Positions 44,340 through 52,778 of a stretch of 64,000 nucleotides of DNA are shown piece after piece; positions within the stretch are counted from its first letter, which is position 1, and the number at the start of each line of letters is the position of its first letter. The notes under the pieces are model-generated. The model worked only from the letters and a program-made list of their open reading frames with translations. It ran no database searches and had not been told where the DNA came from. Origin of the DNA: Pedobacter africanus (lineage in GTDB: Bacteria; Bacteroidota; Bacteroidia; Sphingobacteriales; Sphingobacteriaceae); the NCBI RefSeq assembly GCF_900176535.1, contig NZ_FWXT01000001.1, positions 1,798,001 to 1,862,000 of the forward strand, written 5' to 3'. A program made the translations under genes and the position numbers.

Positions 44340-45545
44340 TTAGAATTTATAGGACAAGGACATACCAGGAATATAAGCTACGGTTTTAAATGTACCGCTC
44401 AGGTTGGTCTCAATATTGGTCTCTGTCCTGGATTTCACGTTCTCGTAAAGGAAAGACAAGTCGATGTTAAACCTTTCTGAAGGTTTAAGGCCAATACCTG
44501 CACTCAGAAGCAAGCGGTCTGCATCAGGAACTTCAGGTGTCACATAGCCCTTTCCTACCGGGCTCAGGGCATAACCTACCCCTGCCCGTAAGGTGAGGAA
44601 GGAAGTGGTTTCGTTCTGTATCCCCGCACGGAAAGTAGCGGCATCATGATAATTACGGGCTGATGGTGTAGAAGTGCCATTGTCGTAATAAAAAGTAAGG
44701 TCTTTATAAGCATGCCACCATACCCAGTTTACGTCGAGCGCAATAGTGGTTTTTTCGGAAGGGTAAAAGCCAAAGCCAACGGTACTGGTTGCAGGCAGGG
44801 GCAGCGTGGCGTCAAAGCTGCTTGGCAATAACGGAGTTACAGAAGCCGGGGCATTAAAGAAATTGGCTTCTCCGCCCTCAACCCTGGCCGTTACCTGCGA
44901 GCGGTGGCTTAGGCCCACGGAAATTCCGGAAACGGTTTTGATAAAGATACCTGCATTCCAGCCAAAATCTTTTGAATCACCTTTGAGCTGGGCTGTGGTC
45001 TGCTGCCCGTTATTGGTATAAGGCAAAGCTTTTCTAAGATCGACATGCCCCAGTGAATACACCAAACCACCGCCGATACCAATGTTATCTGTAATCCTTA
45101 AACTCAAAGTAGGCTGTATAAAAATTGCACGTAAATCTAGCGAAGTAACCGTATACTTACCGGTCCAGTCCTCGTTCCAGTGCATAGCGCCTCCAAATGG
45201 AGTATAGGCTCCAATACCAAACCTCAGGCGGCTTTCCGGAGCGCCAAAAACCGCATAGGCCGCAAATGGGGTGGGAACTTTATTTTTATTATGCTCTACT
45301 GTCTGGGTGCCGGTTTCGTTAAAAGCAGTTTTAAGCCAGATACCATGCGCACCCACCTGTACACCGTTCTTTTTAAGAAAAGAAACAGCACCGGGGTTAA
45401 AAAATACAGCGGCCTCATCAAGGGCAAGGCCTGTGCCTGCACCCCCCATTGCAGTTTGTTTCTGCCCCTGAAGGTTGACCTGGAAAGATTGGGAAAAACC
45501 CAATACCGGAATGGCAAATAGAATACCGAATAGAATCTTTTTCAT
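44340..45545 (-). CDS. OmpP1/FadL-family outer-membrane channel
   Basis: 401 residues with a signal peptide (1-18, ending GFSQ). The N-terminal hatch AMGGAGTGLALDEAAVFFNPGAVSFL contains the NPA-like NPG segment of FadL channels. Barrel strands follow (SLRITDNIGIGGGLVYSLGHVDLRKALPY; FNIDLSFLYENVKSRTETNIE), ending in the aromatic terminus SLSYKF. FadL channels pass long-chain fatty acids and other hydrophobic molecules. It is the first gene of a two-gene operon with the SGNH hydrolase. Confidence 0.93.
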   Translation of the reverse strand: MKKILFGILFAIPVLGFSQSFQVNLQGQKQTAMGGAGTGLALDEAAVFFNPGAVSFLKKNGVQVGAHGIWLKTAFNETGTQTVEHNKNKVPTPFAAYAVFGAPESRLRFGIGAYTPFGGAMHWNEDWTGKYTVTSLDLRAIFIQPTLSLRITDNIGIGGGLVYSLGHVDLRKALPYTNNGQQTTAQLKGDSKDFGWNAGIFIKTVSGISVGLSHRSQVTARVEGGEANFFNAPASVTPLLPSSFDATLPLPATSTVGFGFYPSEKTTIALDVNWVWWHAYKDLTFYYDNGTSTPSARNYHDAATFRAGIQNETTSFLTLRAGVGYALSPVGKGYVTPEVPDADRLLLSAGIGLKPSERFNIDLSFLYENVKSRTETNIETNLSGTFKTVAYIPGMSLSYKF

Positions 45546-45569
45546 GGGTAAAATTGGTTAGACGTTAAA

Positions 45570-45641
45570 ATGTTGCTAGTTAAGCTAACAACAATTGTAA
45601 ATGAGTGTAAGTTTTAGCTAATATATAACTATGCATGCATA
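45570..45641. promoter_or_regulatory. Two palindromes upstream of the FadL-SGNH operon
   Basis: GTTGCTAGTTAAGCTAACAAC (about 45573-45593) pairs with itself at 8 of 10 positions, and TATGCATGCATA (45630-45641) is a perfect 12-bp palindrome. Both lie 25-100 bases upstream of the channel gene's start in an AT-rich divergent region, where operators are expected. The proteins that bind them are unknown. Confidence 0.35.
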
Positions 45642-45683
45642 ATAAAAATTATTTTTCATTTAAAAGTCAAATCGCAAAGAATG

Positions 45684-45716
45684 TTTGTATTCAAAAGAAT
45701 AACATGCATACATTTG
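45684..45716 (+). promoter_or_regulatory. Promoter of the nitroreductase gene
   Basis: TTTG (45684-45687) and TACATTTG (45709-45716) are separated by 21 bases and fit the Bacteroidota sigma-A -33/-7 consensus. The start codon at 45785 lies 68 bases further on, so the leader would be about 60 nt. Confidence 0.7.
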
Positions 45717-45784
45717 CTAACGGTGTTAACATTTAGTAGCACCGCTAGGTTATCAATTTATAAAAGATATTTAATTACAATAAT

Positions 45785-46417
45785 ATGAGCTTAATAGAAG
45801 CATTGAACTGGCGTTATGCCACTAAAAAAATGAATGGACAGCCTGTACCGCAGGAAAAAGTTGACCAGATATTGGCTGCTGCCCGTCTTGCACCTACATC
45901 ATCAGGCTTACAGCCCTTCAAGATCATTGTGGTGACAAACCAGGAGCTGAAAGAAAAAATCAAAGCGGTTGCTTATGGGCAACAACAAATTACCGACGCT
46001 TCTCATGTACTGATCTTTGCAGCTTGGGACAATTATACTGAAGAAAGGATCAGGGGAATATTTACACATACCAATAACGAACGTGGTGTACCGGAGTCGG
46101 CTACAGCAGATTATGTGAACAACCTGGTGAACAATTATACCAACAGAACTTCAGAGGAGAATTTTCATCATGCCGCCAAACAAGCCTATATAGGTTTTGG
46201 GGTTGCCCTGGCCGAGGCCGCCTTGTTAAAAGTGGATGCTACACCGATGGAAGGCTTTGAGCCAGCAAAACTGGACGAGCTCCTGGGCTTAAACAAAATG
46301 GGGTTACGCAGCACCACCATTATGCCGTTAGGCTACAGGGATGAGGCCGGCGACTGGCTGGTAGGTCTGAAAAAGGTACGCACCCCTTTAAAGGACTTCA
46401 TTATTGAATTTAAATAG
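45785..46417 (+). CDS. NAD(P)H-dependent nitroreductase-family flavoprotein
   Basis: 210 residues of the NfsB-like nitroreductase fold that uses FMN. LNWRYATKKMNGQPVPQEKVDQILAAARLAPTSSGLQPFKIIVV at the N-terminus carries the flavin-contacting RYATKKM and APTSSGLQP motifs. AYIGFGVALAEAALLKVDATPMEGFEPAKLDELLG and GYRDEAGDW complete the family pattern. The physiological substrate is unknown (quinones or nitro compounds are typical). It has its own promoter and terminator. Confidence 0.95.
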   Translation: MSLIEALNWRYATKKMNGQPVPQEKVDQILAAARLAPTSSGLQPFKIIVVTNQELKEKIKAVAYGQQQITDASHVLIFAAWDNYTEERIRGIFTHTNNERGVPESATADYVNNLVNNYTNRTSEENFHHAAKQAYIGFGVALAEAALLKVDATPMEGFEPAKLDELLGLNKMGLRSTTIMPLGYRDEAGDWLVGLKKVRTPLKDFIIEFK

Positions 46418-46422
46418 TTGTA

Positions 46423-46446
46423 AAAGGCCGTCCTCCGACGGCCTTT
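46423..46446 (+). terminator. Terminator after the nitroreductase gene
   Basis: AAAGGCCGTC and GACGGCCTTT form a perfect 10-bp stem with the 4-base loop CTCC and end in T5, 5 bases after the stop codon. Confidence 0.92.
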
Positions 46447-46550
46447 TTCTTTTGCCCTTAACTGTCAAAAAATGTTAAAGATGCAAGGTTGTTGACCTAT
46501 TCATTTCATAAATGAATATATTAGCAATATTATTGTATACATACGTTTTG

Positions 46551-49277
46551 ATGAGATTTATAAAATTTGCAATCGCCCTTATAATACTTTCAGTTACTGT
46601 GCAGCTTTCTGTATTTGCGCAGCAGGATAGTGTCGTTTTAGATAACATTCTAAAAAAAACAAAAAAAGTCAGCGATGAGCGCCCGGTAGAAAAGGTTTAC
46701 CTGCATTTTGACAAACCTTATTACAGTGTTGCAGATACCATTTGGTTTAAAGCCTATTTAACCATGGAACAGAACCTGCTTTCGCAGCTCAGCAAAATTG
46801 TGTATGTAGATGTGATCAGCAACAAGGACTCCCTGGTCCAGACCATAAAATTACCGGTTACAGGTGGTGTAGCCTATGGAAACATTCCCCTTACCCCCGG
46901 GACCTACCAGCAGGGCAACTATTACTTCAAGGCTTATACCCTCTGGATGCTGAATTTTGATGACGCTTATTTTTTCAGCAAGACCATCCCTGTTGGTGAG
47001 GCCATAGACAAACAGCTGAATACCCATTTCAGTTATAAAACTACCGGAGCAGACAAAGCCCAGGTGATTGATGCGGTGGTACAATTTAAAAACCGCGACA
47101 ATGTGGTTCAGGCCGGTAAAACCGTAAACTGGAAAGTGCTGTCCAATTATGATATTGTAAGTAAAGGCAAAGGGCTTACTGATCAGAATGGTATCTTAAG
47201 GATCAAAATTGATCCCAGAAAAGCAGAGGGCATCCAGAATGGGGAGCTCATTACCGATATCAATTTAACAGAAAAAGATGTGCAGACTGCATCTTTTAAG
47301 CTAAAGCCCACCCTGGCATCGGCTAATGACCTGCAGTTTTTCCCTGAAGGTGGTGAACTGATTACAGGGATAGCCACAAGAATTGGTTTCAAAGCCATCA
47401 ACAGCAATGGGGTCGGCATAAATTTAAAAGGTTCTATTGTAGACAATGGAGGCAATAAGCTCAGTGATATCAGTTCTTCCAACCTTGGCATGGGTTCTTT
47501 TTACCTGAATGCCGAGGCAGGAAAGTCCTATAAAGCAAATGTAACCTTTGCAGATGGCAGCACAAAAAGTTTCGACTTGCCTAAGAGCCTGGAAAGCGGC
47601 ATCGCAGCTCAGGTAAACAATACCGATTCCCTGGCGTTTAACCTGAAAATTGTGGCCAACGACCCATACTATCAAGCAAACAAAGGTAAAACCTTATTTA
47701 TAGTAGCTACAAATGGGGGTATCATTTATTATGCGGCAAAAACCAAACTGAACACACAGGTTACCTCTGCCCGTATTCCGAAAGACAAGTTCCCGGCAGG
47801 CATCGTACAGATTACTTTGTTTAATGAAACCGGGAATCCGATAAGTGAACGACTTGCCTTCAACTATAGGACTGACGGGCTAAAGCTGAACCTAAAAAGC
47901 GATCTGCCTACTTACAAACCACGTCAGAAAGTTAAACTGGCCGTTAGCGCAAAGGACGGGGAGCAACTGGCTGAGGGTAATTTTTCTGTGTCGGTTACCG
48001 ACGAACAAAAAGTGCTGGTGGATGAAAATTCCGAGATCACCATATTAAGTTCGTTATTGCTGACTTCTGATTTGAAGGGCTATGTGGAGAAACCGAACTA
48101 TTATTTTAACAAAACCAATGCAAAAAAACTGGCCGACCTGGACGTGCTGCTGCTCACCCAGGGTTTCCGGCGATATACCTATAAAGAGATCATTGATGGT
48201 AAATATCCGGCCATCTCCTTTTTACCGGAACAAGATATGCGCTTAACTGGTACCCTGCGGGACAGAACAGGCATGCCTGTAAGAAAAGGCACTTTACGTT
48301 TAACTGTTCCGGGAACAACACAGGCCAAAGAAGTAATGACCACTGCACTGGGTGTTTTCTCTTTCCAGAACCTTACTTTCCAGGATTCCTCTGATGTGGT
48401 GATCAATGCCAAATATAGTGTTAACGGAAACGGGCCTATGATTATGCTGGATGGACAGCCAGCCCCACCGGTAACCGGGAACCCGCATCCGGGAGAAGAA
48501 ATTACAAACATAGACAGTGCCATGTCTTCCTACCTGAACAACAGCAAAAGACAGTACAGCTATTTACGCACACTTAAAGAAGTAAAAATTGAAGGTGCCA
48601 AAGCCAAAAGACCAAGCCATTCTGATTATCCTTCACTTTCTGGTTTAAGCTCCATCAACGCTACCGTTATAGAAGGCGATCGCTTCCAGGGCTGTAACAT
48701 CCTGGCCCTGTGTTTACAGACTATGGCTACAGGACTGACCTTTTTTGAAGACAAATTTTATGTTACGCGCGACTACAATGCAGGCAGCAGGGTTCCTGTA
48801 CAGATCTTTTTGAACGGGATGCCAATTGACTATATCGGACTTGGGAGCGTACAATCCTCAGATGTAGAAAATGTAGAGGTATTTACCAGGGATGATCTGG
48901 GCACGGTAAACCGGATGTACAACACCAACGGCGTTTTGGTGATCAATACCAAGAAAGTCCCTAAGGGCACAAAAATGAGCATGGAAGAGTTCAAAAAGCT
49001 GATCCCTGATCCTGCGGTTCTTAAAATTAAACCAAAAGGTTACAGCAAACAGCGTGAATTTTACATGCCTAAATATGTAAATGCCGCGGCAACCTATAAC
49101 TTTAATGATCTGCGCAGTACCATTTACTGGAACCCTAAAGTGGTTACCACTGCCGCAGGAGGTTTATCGCTGGAGTATTACAATGCCGATGGCAAGGGTA
49201 CTTACAAAGCGGTGATAGAAGGGGTAGACAAAAACGGGAACGTAAGCCGCGCTGTCTACCGCTATACTGTTAAATAA
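46551..49277 (+). CDS. Large exported MG2/carboxypeptidase-like protein with a TonB-plug-like domain
   Basis: 908 residues with the start at 46551 (MRFIKFAIALIIL), opening a signal peptide that ends VFAQQ. The first domain PVEKVYLHFDKPYYSVADTIWFKAYL is the MG2-like domain common in Bacteroidota surface proteins. Further immunoglobulin-like domains follow (about 160-560), then a carboxypeptidase-regulatory-like domain (about 575-650, RLTGTLRDRTGMPVRKGTLRLTV). The last 250 residues include VPVQIFLNGMPIDYIGLGSVQSSDVENVEVF, which resembles a TonB-receptor plug, but no barrel follows. Function unknown. Such genes are often paired with uptake systems; here it stands alone, convergent with the PspC gene. 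Confidence 0.85.
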   Translation: MRFIKFAIALIILSVTVQLSVFAQQDSVVLDNILKKTKKVSDERPVEKVYLHFDKPYYSVADTIWFKAYLTMEQNLLSQLSKIVYVDVISNKDSLVQTIKLPVTGGVAYGNIPLTPGTYQQGNYYFKAYTLWMLNFDDAYFFSKTIPVGEAIDKQLNTHFSYKTTGADKAQVIDAVVQFKNRDNVVQAGKTVNWKVLSNYDIVSKGKGLTDQNGILRIKIDPRKAEGIQNGELITDINLTEKDVQTASFKLKPTLASANDLQFFPEGGELITGIATRIGFKAINSNGVGINLKGSIVDNGGNKLSDISSSNLGMGSFYLNAEAGKSYKANVTFADGSTKSFDLPKSLESGIAAQVNNTDSLAFNLKIVANDPYYQANKGKTLFIVATNGGIIYYAAKTKLNTQVTSARIPKDKFPAGIVQITLFNETGNPISERLAFNYRTDGLKLNLKSDLPTYKPRQKVKLAVSAKDGEQLAEGNFSVSVTDEQKVLVDENSEITILSSLLLTSDLKGYVEKPNYYFNKTNAKKLADLDVLLLTQGFRRYTYKEIIDGKYPAISFLPEQDMRLTGTLRDRTGMPVRKGTLRLTVPGTTQAKEVMTTALGVFSFQNLTFQDSSDVVINAKYSVNGNGPMIMLDGQPAPPVTGNPHPGEEITNIDSAMSSYLNNSKRQYSYLRTLKEVKIEGAKAKRPSHSDYPSLSGLSSINATVIEGDRFQGCNILALCLQTMATGLTFFEDKFYVTRDYNAGSRVPVQIFLNGMPIDYIGLGSVQSSDVENVEVFTRDDLGTVNRMYNTNGVLVINTKKVPKGTKMSMEEFKKLIPDPAVLKIKPKGYSKQREFYMPKYVNAAATYNFNDLRSTIYWNPKVVTTAAGGLSLEYYNADGKGTYKAVIEGVDKNGNVSRAVYRYTVK

Positions 49278-49279
49278 GT

Positions 49280-50833
49280 TTATTCTTCCTCTTTTTTTGG
49301 TTCTTCAATGGGCAAATGCTTGCATTTCAGCCCGGATTCGGTCATTACCCAGTCTGTGAACTCGGCATCACCGGCATTGTCGTTACAGGTCCAGTAATCG
49401 TAAATGGAAAGATACCTGTGCAGTGACCTGCTGACCCTGATCTGGGTGCCTACCGGGACTTTCATCGTCAATGCCACTTCCTGTCCTCGCCAGTTGGCAT
49501 TTTTTGGCAGCCACAGCATCGGGCCAAAATTCAGTACTGCGCCCTGCTGCAGAAAACCGTAGTGGACATTCTGTGCGTTCTTTAAAGCGGCTTCAAAGGT
49601 TTTGCCCCTTGCTTTGTAATTCTGGCTGATCTCGGTCTTGCCGTCCTCGCTTTTTTCTATCCTGATCCAGATGTTCCGGGGCGCATCAAAATCATCGTCA
49701 CGATCGTCCAGAATTCTTCTCTCTTTATAATTCTGTGGGTCAATACCATAATTAAGGCTGTCTTCCTTCGTGAAAAACTTAGTAAAATCGGCCTTTAAGG
49801 TATATTCCTTAAAAGGCCTGATGGCCGTATTCTGTGTAAACTCCGCGCCTTCTTTAAACTCCGACGATATTTTGGCTACATAATAAATACCAAACACCAC
49901 GCTGCCCAGCCATACGATCAGCATTCCAAATGAAAAGGCTTTGTTTATGGGCTTACCGTTGAAAGCAACCCGCAGCGAGAAAATAATAAGGGCCAGTACC
50001 GGAATACCAAACAAGAGGAGTGCTGCAAAAACCACTGCGGGGATATACTCCTGGTTGATGATGTTCAGGGGAAAATAACTGAAGATATCAGCATCCCAGA
50101 AACCAAACAGCGCCGCAGCAGCCGAAATGAGGGCCAGTATAAGGAATGACCCAAAAACCGTAATGCTGATGGCAATGACTTTAAGGATAATCCTTCCTGT
50201 TCCCTGCAGAAAGTTCCAGATCACTTCAAAAAATTCTGCTACAAAACCTTTGGATTGTTTAACCAATGGATGCTGATGGCTGTTGGCAAAGCCACGTAAA
50301 GTGGGTTCCTCACCGTACATCGACATCCGTTCAAAACGTGTTTTTGCCTTTGGCACCATGATCCAGAAAATGATATAGGCCAGCAAGCCCGAACCAAAGA
50401 TGAAAATGGTAAGAAAAGTAAACAACCTTACCCATTTCACATTCAGGTCCAGGTAATGCGCCAAGCCAGCGCATACTCCGGCAATCATAGCCTGGTCGGT
50501 ATCCCTGTATAATTTCTTTATGGAATCGTACTCCTGCGGGGCGGCATATTTTTCATCTGTTTCTTCTGAAGTTTCAAAATCCTTTACAGAGCCCATCTGC
50601 TGCATAACGGATTGAACATCGGCAATACCGATCACCTGCTTTTGCTGAACGCTCAGCATTTCAGCAAACATCTCTGCTATGCGGTTTTCAATGTCCGTTA
50701 CAATTTCAAAATCATCTGCATTTCTTGCAAAGTGCTGCTTTACCTCGTTCAGGTAAATGGTAAGCATTTCATAGGCATCCTCTTCAATATGAATAATGGA
50801 GTTGCCAATATTTATGTTGTGTGTCTTCTTCAT
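49280..50833 (-). CDS. PspC-domain membrane protein
   Basis: 517 residues. An N-terminal amphipathic region (about 1-85) precedes a PspC domain (about 100-165: KKLYRDTDQAMIAGVCAGLAHYLDLNVKWVRLFTFLTIFIFG). Several more transmembrane helices (about 210-330) follow, then a soluble C-terminal domain (about 345-510). PspC proteins sense envelope stress. The ATG overlaps the stop of the PadR-type regulator gene (ATGA), so the two are translated together and the regulator likely controls the pair. Confidence 0.92.
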   Translation of the reverse strand: MKKTHNINIGNSIIHIEEDAYEMLTIYLNEVKQHFARNADDFEIVTDIENRIAEMFAEMLSVQQKQVIGIADVQSVMQQMGSVKDFETSEETDEKYAAPQEYDSIKKLYRDTDQAMIAGVCAGLAHYLDLNVKWVRLFTFLTIFIFGSGLLAYIIFWIMVPKAKTRFERMSMYGEEPTLRGFANSHQHPLVKQSKGFVAEFFEVIWNFLQGTGRIILKVIAISITVFGSFLILALISAAAALFGFWDADIFSYFPLNIINQEYIPAVVFAALLLFGIPVLALIIFSLRVAFNGKPINKAFSFGMLIVWLGSVVFGIYYVAKISSEFKEGAEFTQNTAIRPFKEYTLKADFTKFFTKEDSLNYGIDPQNYKERRILDDRDDDFDAPRNIWIRIEKSEDGKTEISQNYKARGKTFEAALKNAQNVHYGFLQQGAVLNFGPMLWLPKNANWRGQEVALTMKVPVGTQIRVSRSLHRYLSIYDYWTCNDNAGDAEFTDWVMTESGLKCKHLPIEEPKKEEE

Positions 50834-51198
50834 GAGTTTGTGGGATTAACTGGTCCTTTTGATTCCTGATCGGCTACCTTCCTGGATGTATTTATGGCAT
50901 ATTCAAGCTCCTGCCAGGTGGTATCCAGCTGCTTTAAAATGGCTTTGCCATCTTCGGTTAGCATGTAGTACTTGCGTGGCGGGCCCGAAGTTGATTCTAC
51001 CCAGTTGTAGCTCAGCAAGCCATTGTTCTTCAAGCGTGTAAGCAAGGGATAAAGTGTGCCCTCTACCACCAGAAGCCTGGCTTGTTTCAATTCTGCGATG
51101 ATATCTGAAGCATAAATTTCGCCTCTTGATATAATGAGCAGGACACAATATTCAATTATGCCCTTCCGCATTTGTGTTTGGGTATTCTCTGCTATCAT
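50830..51198 (-). CDS. PadR-family transcriptional regulator
   Basis: 122 residues with the PadR winged helix (about 10-85): KGIIEYCVLLIISRGEIYASDIIAELKQARLLVVEGTLYPLLTRLKNNGLLSYNWVESTSGPPRKYYMLTEDGKAIL carries the diagnostic EGTLYPLLTRLKNNGLL recognition helix and GPPRKYY wing. The short C-terminal helix makes it a subfamily-2-like form. It overlaps the PspC gene by 4 bases. An inverted repeat just upstream (51220-51248) may be its operator. Confidence 0.95.
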   Translation of the reverse strand: MIAENTQTQMRKGIIEYCVLLIISRGEIYASDIIAELKQARLLVVEGTLYPLLTRLKNNGLLSYNWVESTSGPPRKYYMLTEDGKAILKQLDTTWQELEYAINTSRKVADQESKGPVNPTNS

Positions 51199-51219
51199 AA
51201 TACAAAGTTATATGCTTTA

Positions 51220-51248
51220 TATAGTAATATGCAATACATAGTACTATA
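51220..51248. promoter_or_regulatory. Candidate PadR operator
   Basis: TATAGTA (51220-51226) and TACTATA (51242-51248) form an inverted repeat with a 15-base spacer, and ATAGTACTAT inside it is itself a perfect palindrome. It begins 22 bases upstream of the padR start codon in an AT-rich region. Autoregulation is common for PadR proteins. Confidence 0.35.
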
Positions 51249-51337
51249 AAAACAACAAAATAAAAATTAAAAGTCTGATTATCAATACAATTAATTTTTC
51301 ATAAAAAAAGAAATTCGATATTTAAAGAAGAAAAAAG

Positions 51338-51360
51338 GTGGAAAAACTAAAGTTTTCCAC
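51338..51360. other. Hairpin GTGGAAAA...TTTTCCAC
   Basis: GTGGAAAAACT and AGTTTTCCAC pair over 10 bp with one bulged A and a 2-base loop. It lies between the PadR gene and a small plus-strand frame. It is not followed by a T-run. Two nearby TTCCACA words recall DnaA boxes but are too few to call an origin. Confidence 0.4.
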
Positions 51361-51435
51361 AATTCCACATATTTAATGCATTATGGCTTGGCCTTTGATA
51401 GTATTTGGGTACATCTATCAAAATTACATCTACCT

Positions 51436-51594
51436 ATGTTAATCAATCTTAATCCCATTCTTCAGGTTTTTGCCAGGCAAAAGGAAGAAAAAAAAGAAAG
51501 AGTACTGAGCCGAAAAGAATGGATCAATGCCGATCGGATTGTAATGATTATACTTTTTCTGGGTGTAATTATAGGCGCAATTGTCTTTTCCTGA
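51436..51594 (+). CDS. Possible 52-residue single-pass membrane protein
   Basis: MLINLNPILQVFARQKEEKK begins a charged cytoplasmic segment rich in K, E and R, followed by NADRIVMIILFLGVIIGAIVFS, one clean transmembrane helix at the C-terminus. The composition change from highly charged to hydrophobic is unlikely by chance. The frame extends upstream to an ATG at 51376 with poorer protein character. No homologue is recognised and no promoter is clear. Confidence 0.4.
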   Translation: MLINLNPILQVFARQKEEKKERVLSRKEWINADRIVMIILFLGVIIGAIVFS

Positions 51595-51599
51595 TTGAT

Positions 51600-52742
51600 T
51601 TAAAGTAATAAAGTATCAATTCTATGGGCCTGAACCCTTTGCTGTTGGGGCGACCAGCTGTAAATGGTAAAATGTCCGTCCTGAGAGGCAACCAGCGCCA
51701 TGGCATCTCTCTGATCGTGAACAAACTGGGCAGCCGAAAGGTGCCGTGTGCCCCCTACTTTAGAAGGATGGAGCACTACCGCAGCGCCCCCAATAATCGG
51801 TTCCGAAAAAGAGAGCTCATCAATATTTTCTTTTCCTTTGGCCCTTCCTATTTTGGCACCGAAGGCGAGCAGTTCGTATGATGTACTGATCACCGTGGCA
51901 CCATCTACAGCTGTTAATCCCGCCAGGTGCTCTACTTCACGTTTAAGCGCCGTTTGCCAGAAGATCTGGCTAGCCTCCTTCCTCTCCTGCTGCAGCAACT
52001 TGGAGAGCCCGGTAAATGAAGGTTGAATACCATATTGTATAGGCTTAATGATAGACTGCAGCCAGTTCCTGGTTTCATTTGGCACAACAAGCAGCGTACC
52101 ACCCCGGCCATGGGCACGCATAGAAACCGCAAGCTGGATGAGCACATTGACAGCATCGTTCCAGTAGGAAGGTGCGGTTAAATCGAGCAGCGACAACAGC
52201 ATTGGCGGACAATCGGGCAGGCTGCTGTGGTGGCTTTCTACAACTTTGACCTGATCGCCCTTCAATACGGCCAGGTTAGTAAATTTACCGAAACCATAAA
52301 TGCGGCGGTGTTTAATGACCAGCAATGCCGGCTCAGATACATCCACCACAAAACAAAAGTTGGGTATGCTTACCGTAGTTCCCCATACATACAATTCCCC
52401 TTCTTCAATCCAGATGCCCAGATGTATGCCCGCGCGTTCAACACCAGGAGCAATTTTTGTTAAAGTACCGGGATTTAAAGGCAGCCGCTGCTTAAAAAGC
52501 AAGGGGTTTCCGGCCTGCTGGGGTGGCAAATAAGCAAGGGATATTTTTGGGGAATGGCCCTCTTCTTTACGCAGACTGGCCCAGAATGTCGCATCCAGAA
52601 TGGCTTCAACCACGTCTGCAGTAGGCAACGGCGCCAGGTCCTCTTCTCCGCTTTCACTGGCAGCACTAAGGTGTTGCGCAAAAATGGCTTCCACTTTTGG
52701 GGCAATAACTTTTGCTGCCTGATAGGTTGTGCGGTAGATCAT
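51600..52742 (-). CDS. Diadenylate-cyclase-like (DAC/DisA_N-fold) protein with an N-terminal sensor domain
   Basis: 380 residues, soluble. The C-terminal third matches the DAC domain that makes cyclic di-AMP: LTAVDGATVISTSYELLAFGAKI holds the DGA motif (Asp280) and VGGTRHLSAAQFVHDQRDAMALVASQDG corresponds to the GTRHRxA motif. The last arginine of RHR is replaced by leucine. Residues 1-250 form an unrelated alpha/beta domain (LGIWIEEGELYVWGTTVSIPNFCFVVDV...), a layout like the putative DACNV sensor class. It may make cyclic di-AMP or a related signal in response to a ligand, or bind it only. No effector is obvious nearby. Confidence 0.8.
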   Translation of the reverse strand: MIYRTTYQAAKVIAPKVEAIFAQHLSAASESGEEDLAPLPTADVVEAILDATFWASLRKEEGHSPKISLAYLPPQQAGNPLLFKQRLPLNPGTLTKIAPGVERAGIHLGIWIEEGELYVWGTTVSIPNFCFVVDVSEPALLVIKHRRIYGFGKFTNLAVLKGDQVKVVESHHSSLPDCPPMLLSLLDLTAPSYWNDAVNVLIQLAVSMRAHGRGGTLLVVPNETRNWLQSIIKPIQYGIQPSFTGLSKLLQQERKEASQIFWQTALKREVEHLAGLTAVDGATVISTSYELLAFGAKIGRAKGKENIDELSFSEPIIGGAAVVLHPSKVGGTRHLSAAQFVHDQRDAMALVASQDGHFTIYSWSPQQQRVQAHRIDTLLL

Positions 52743-52778
52743 GCCCTAAAGTTAATTCATTTAGGGCAAAACACCACA

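Noticed and set aside
51338..51380. TTTTCCACA and TTCCACA words that resemble DnaA boxes
   Set aside because: Only two imperfect words, no AT-rich unwinding array and no dnaA or dnaN nearby, so a replication origin is not supported.
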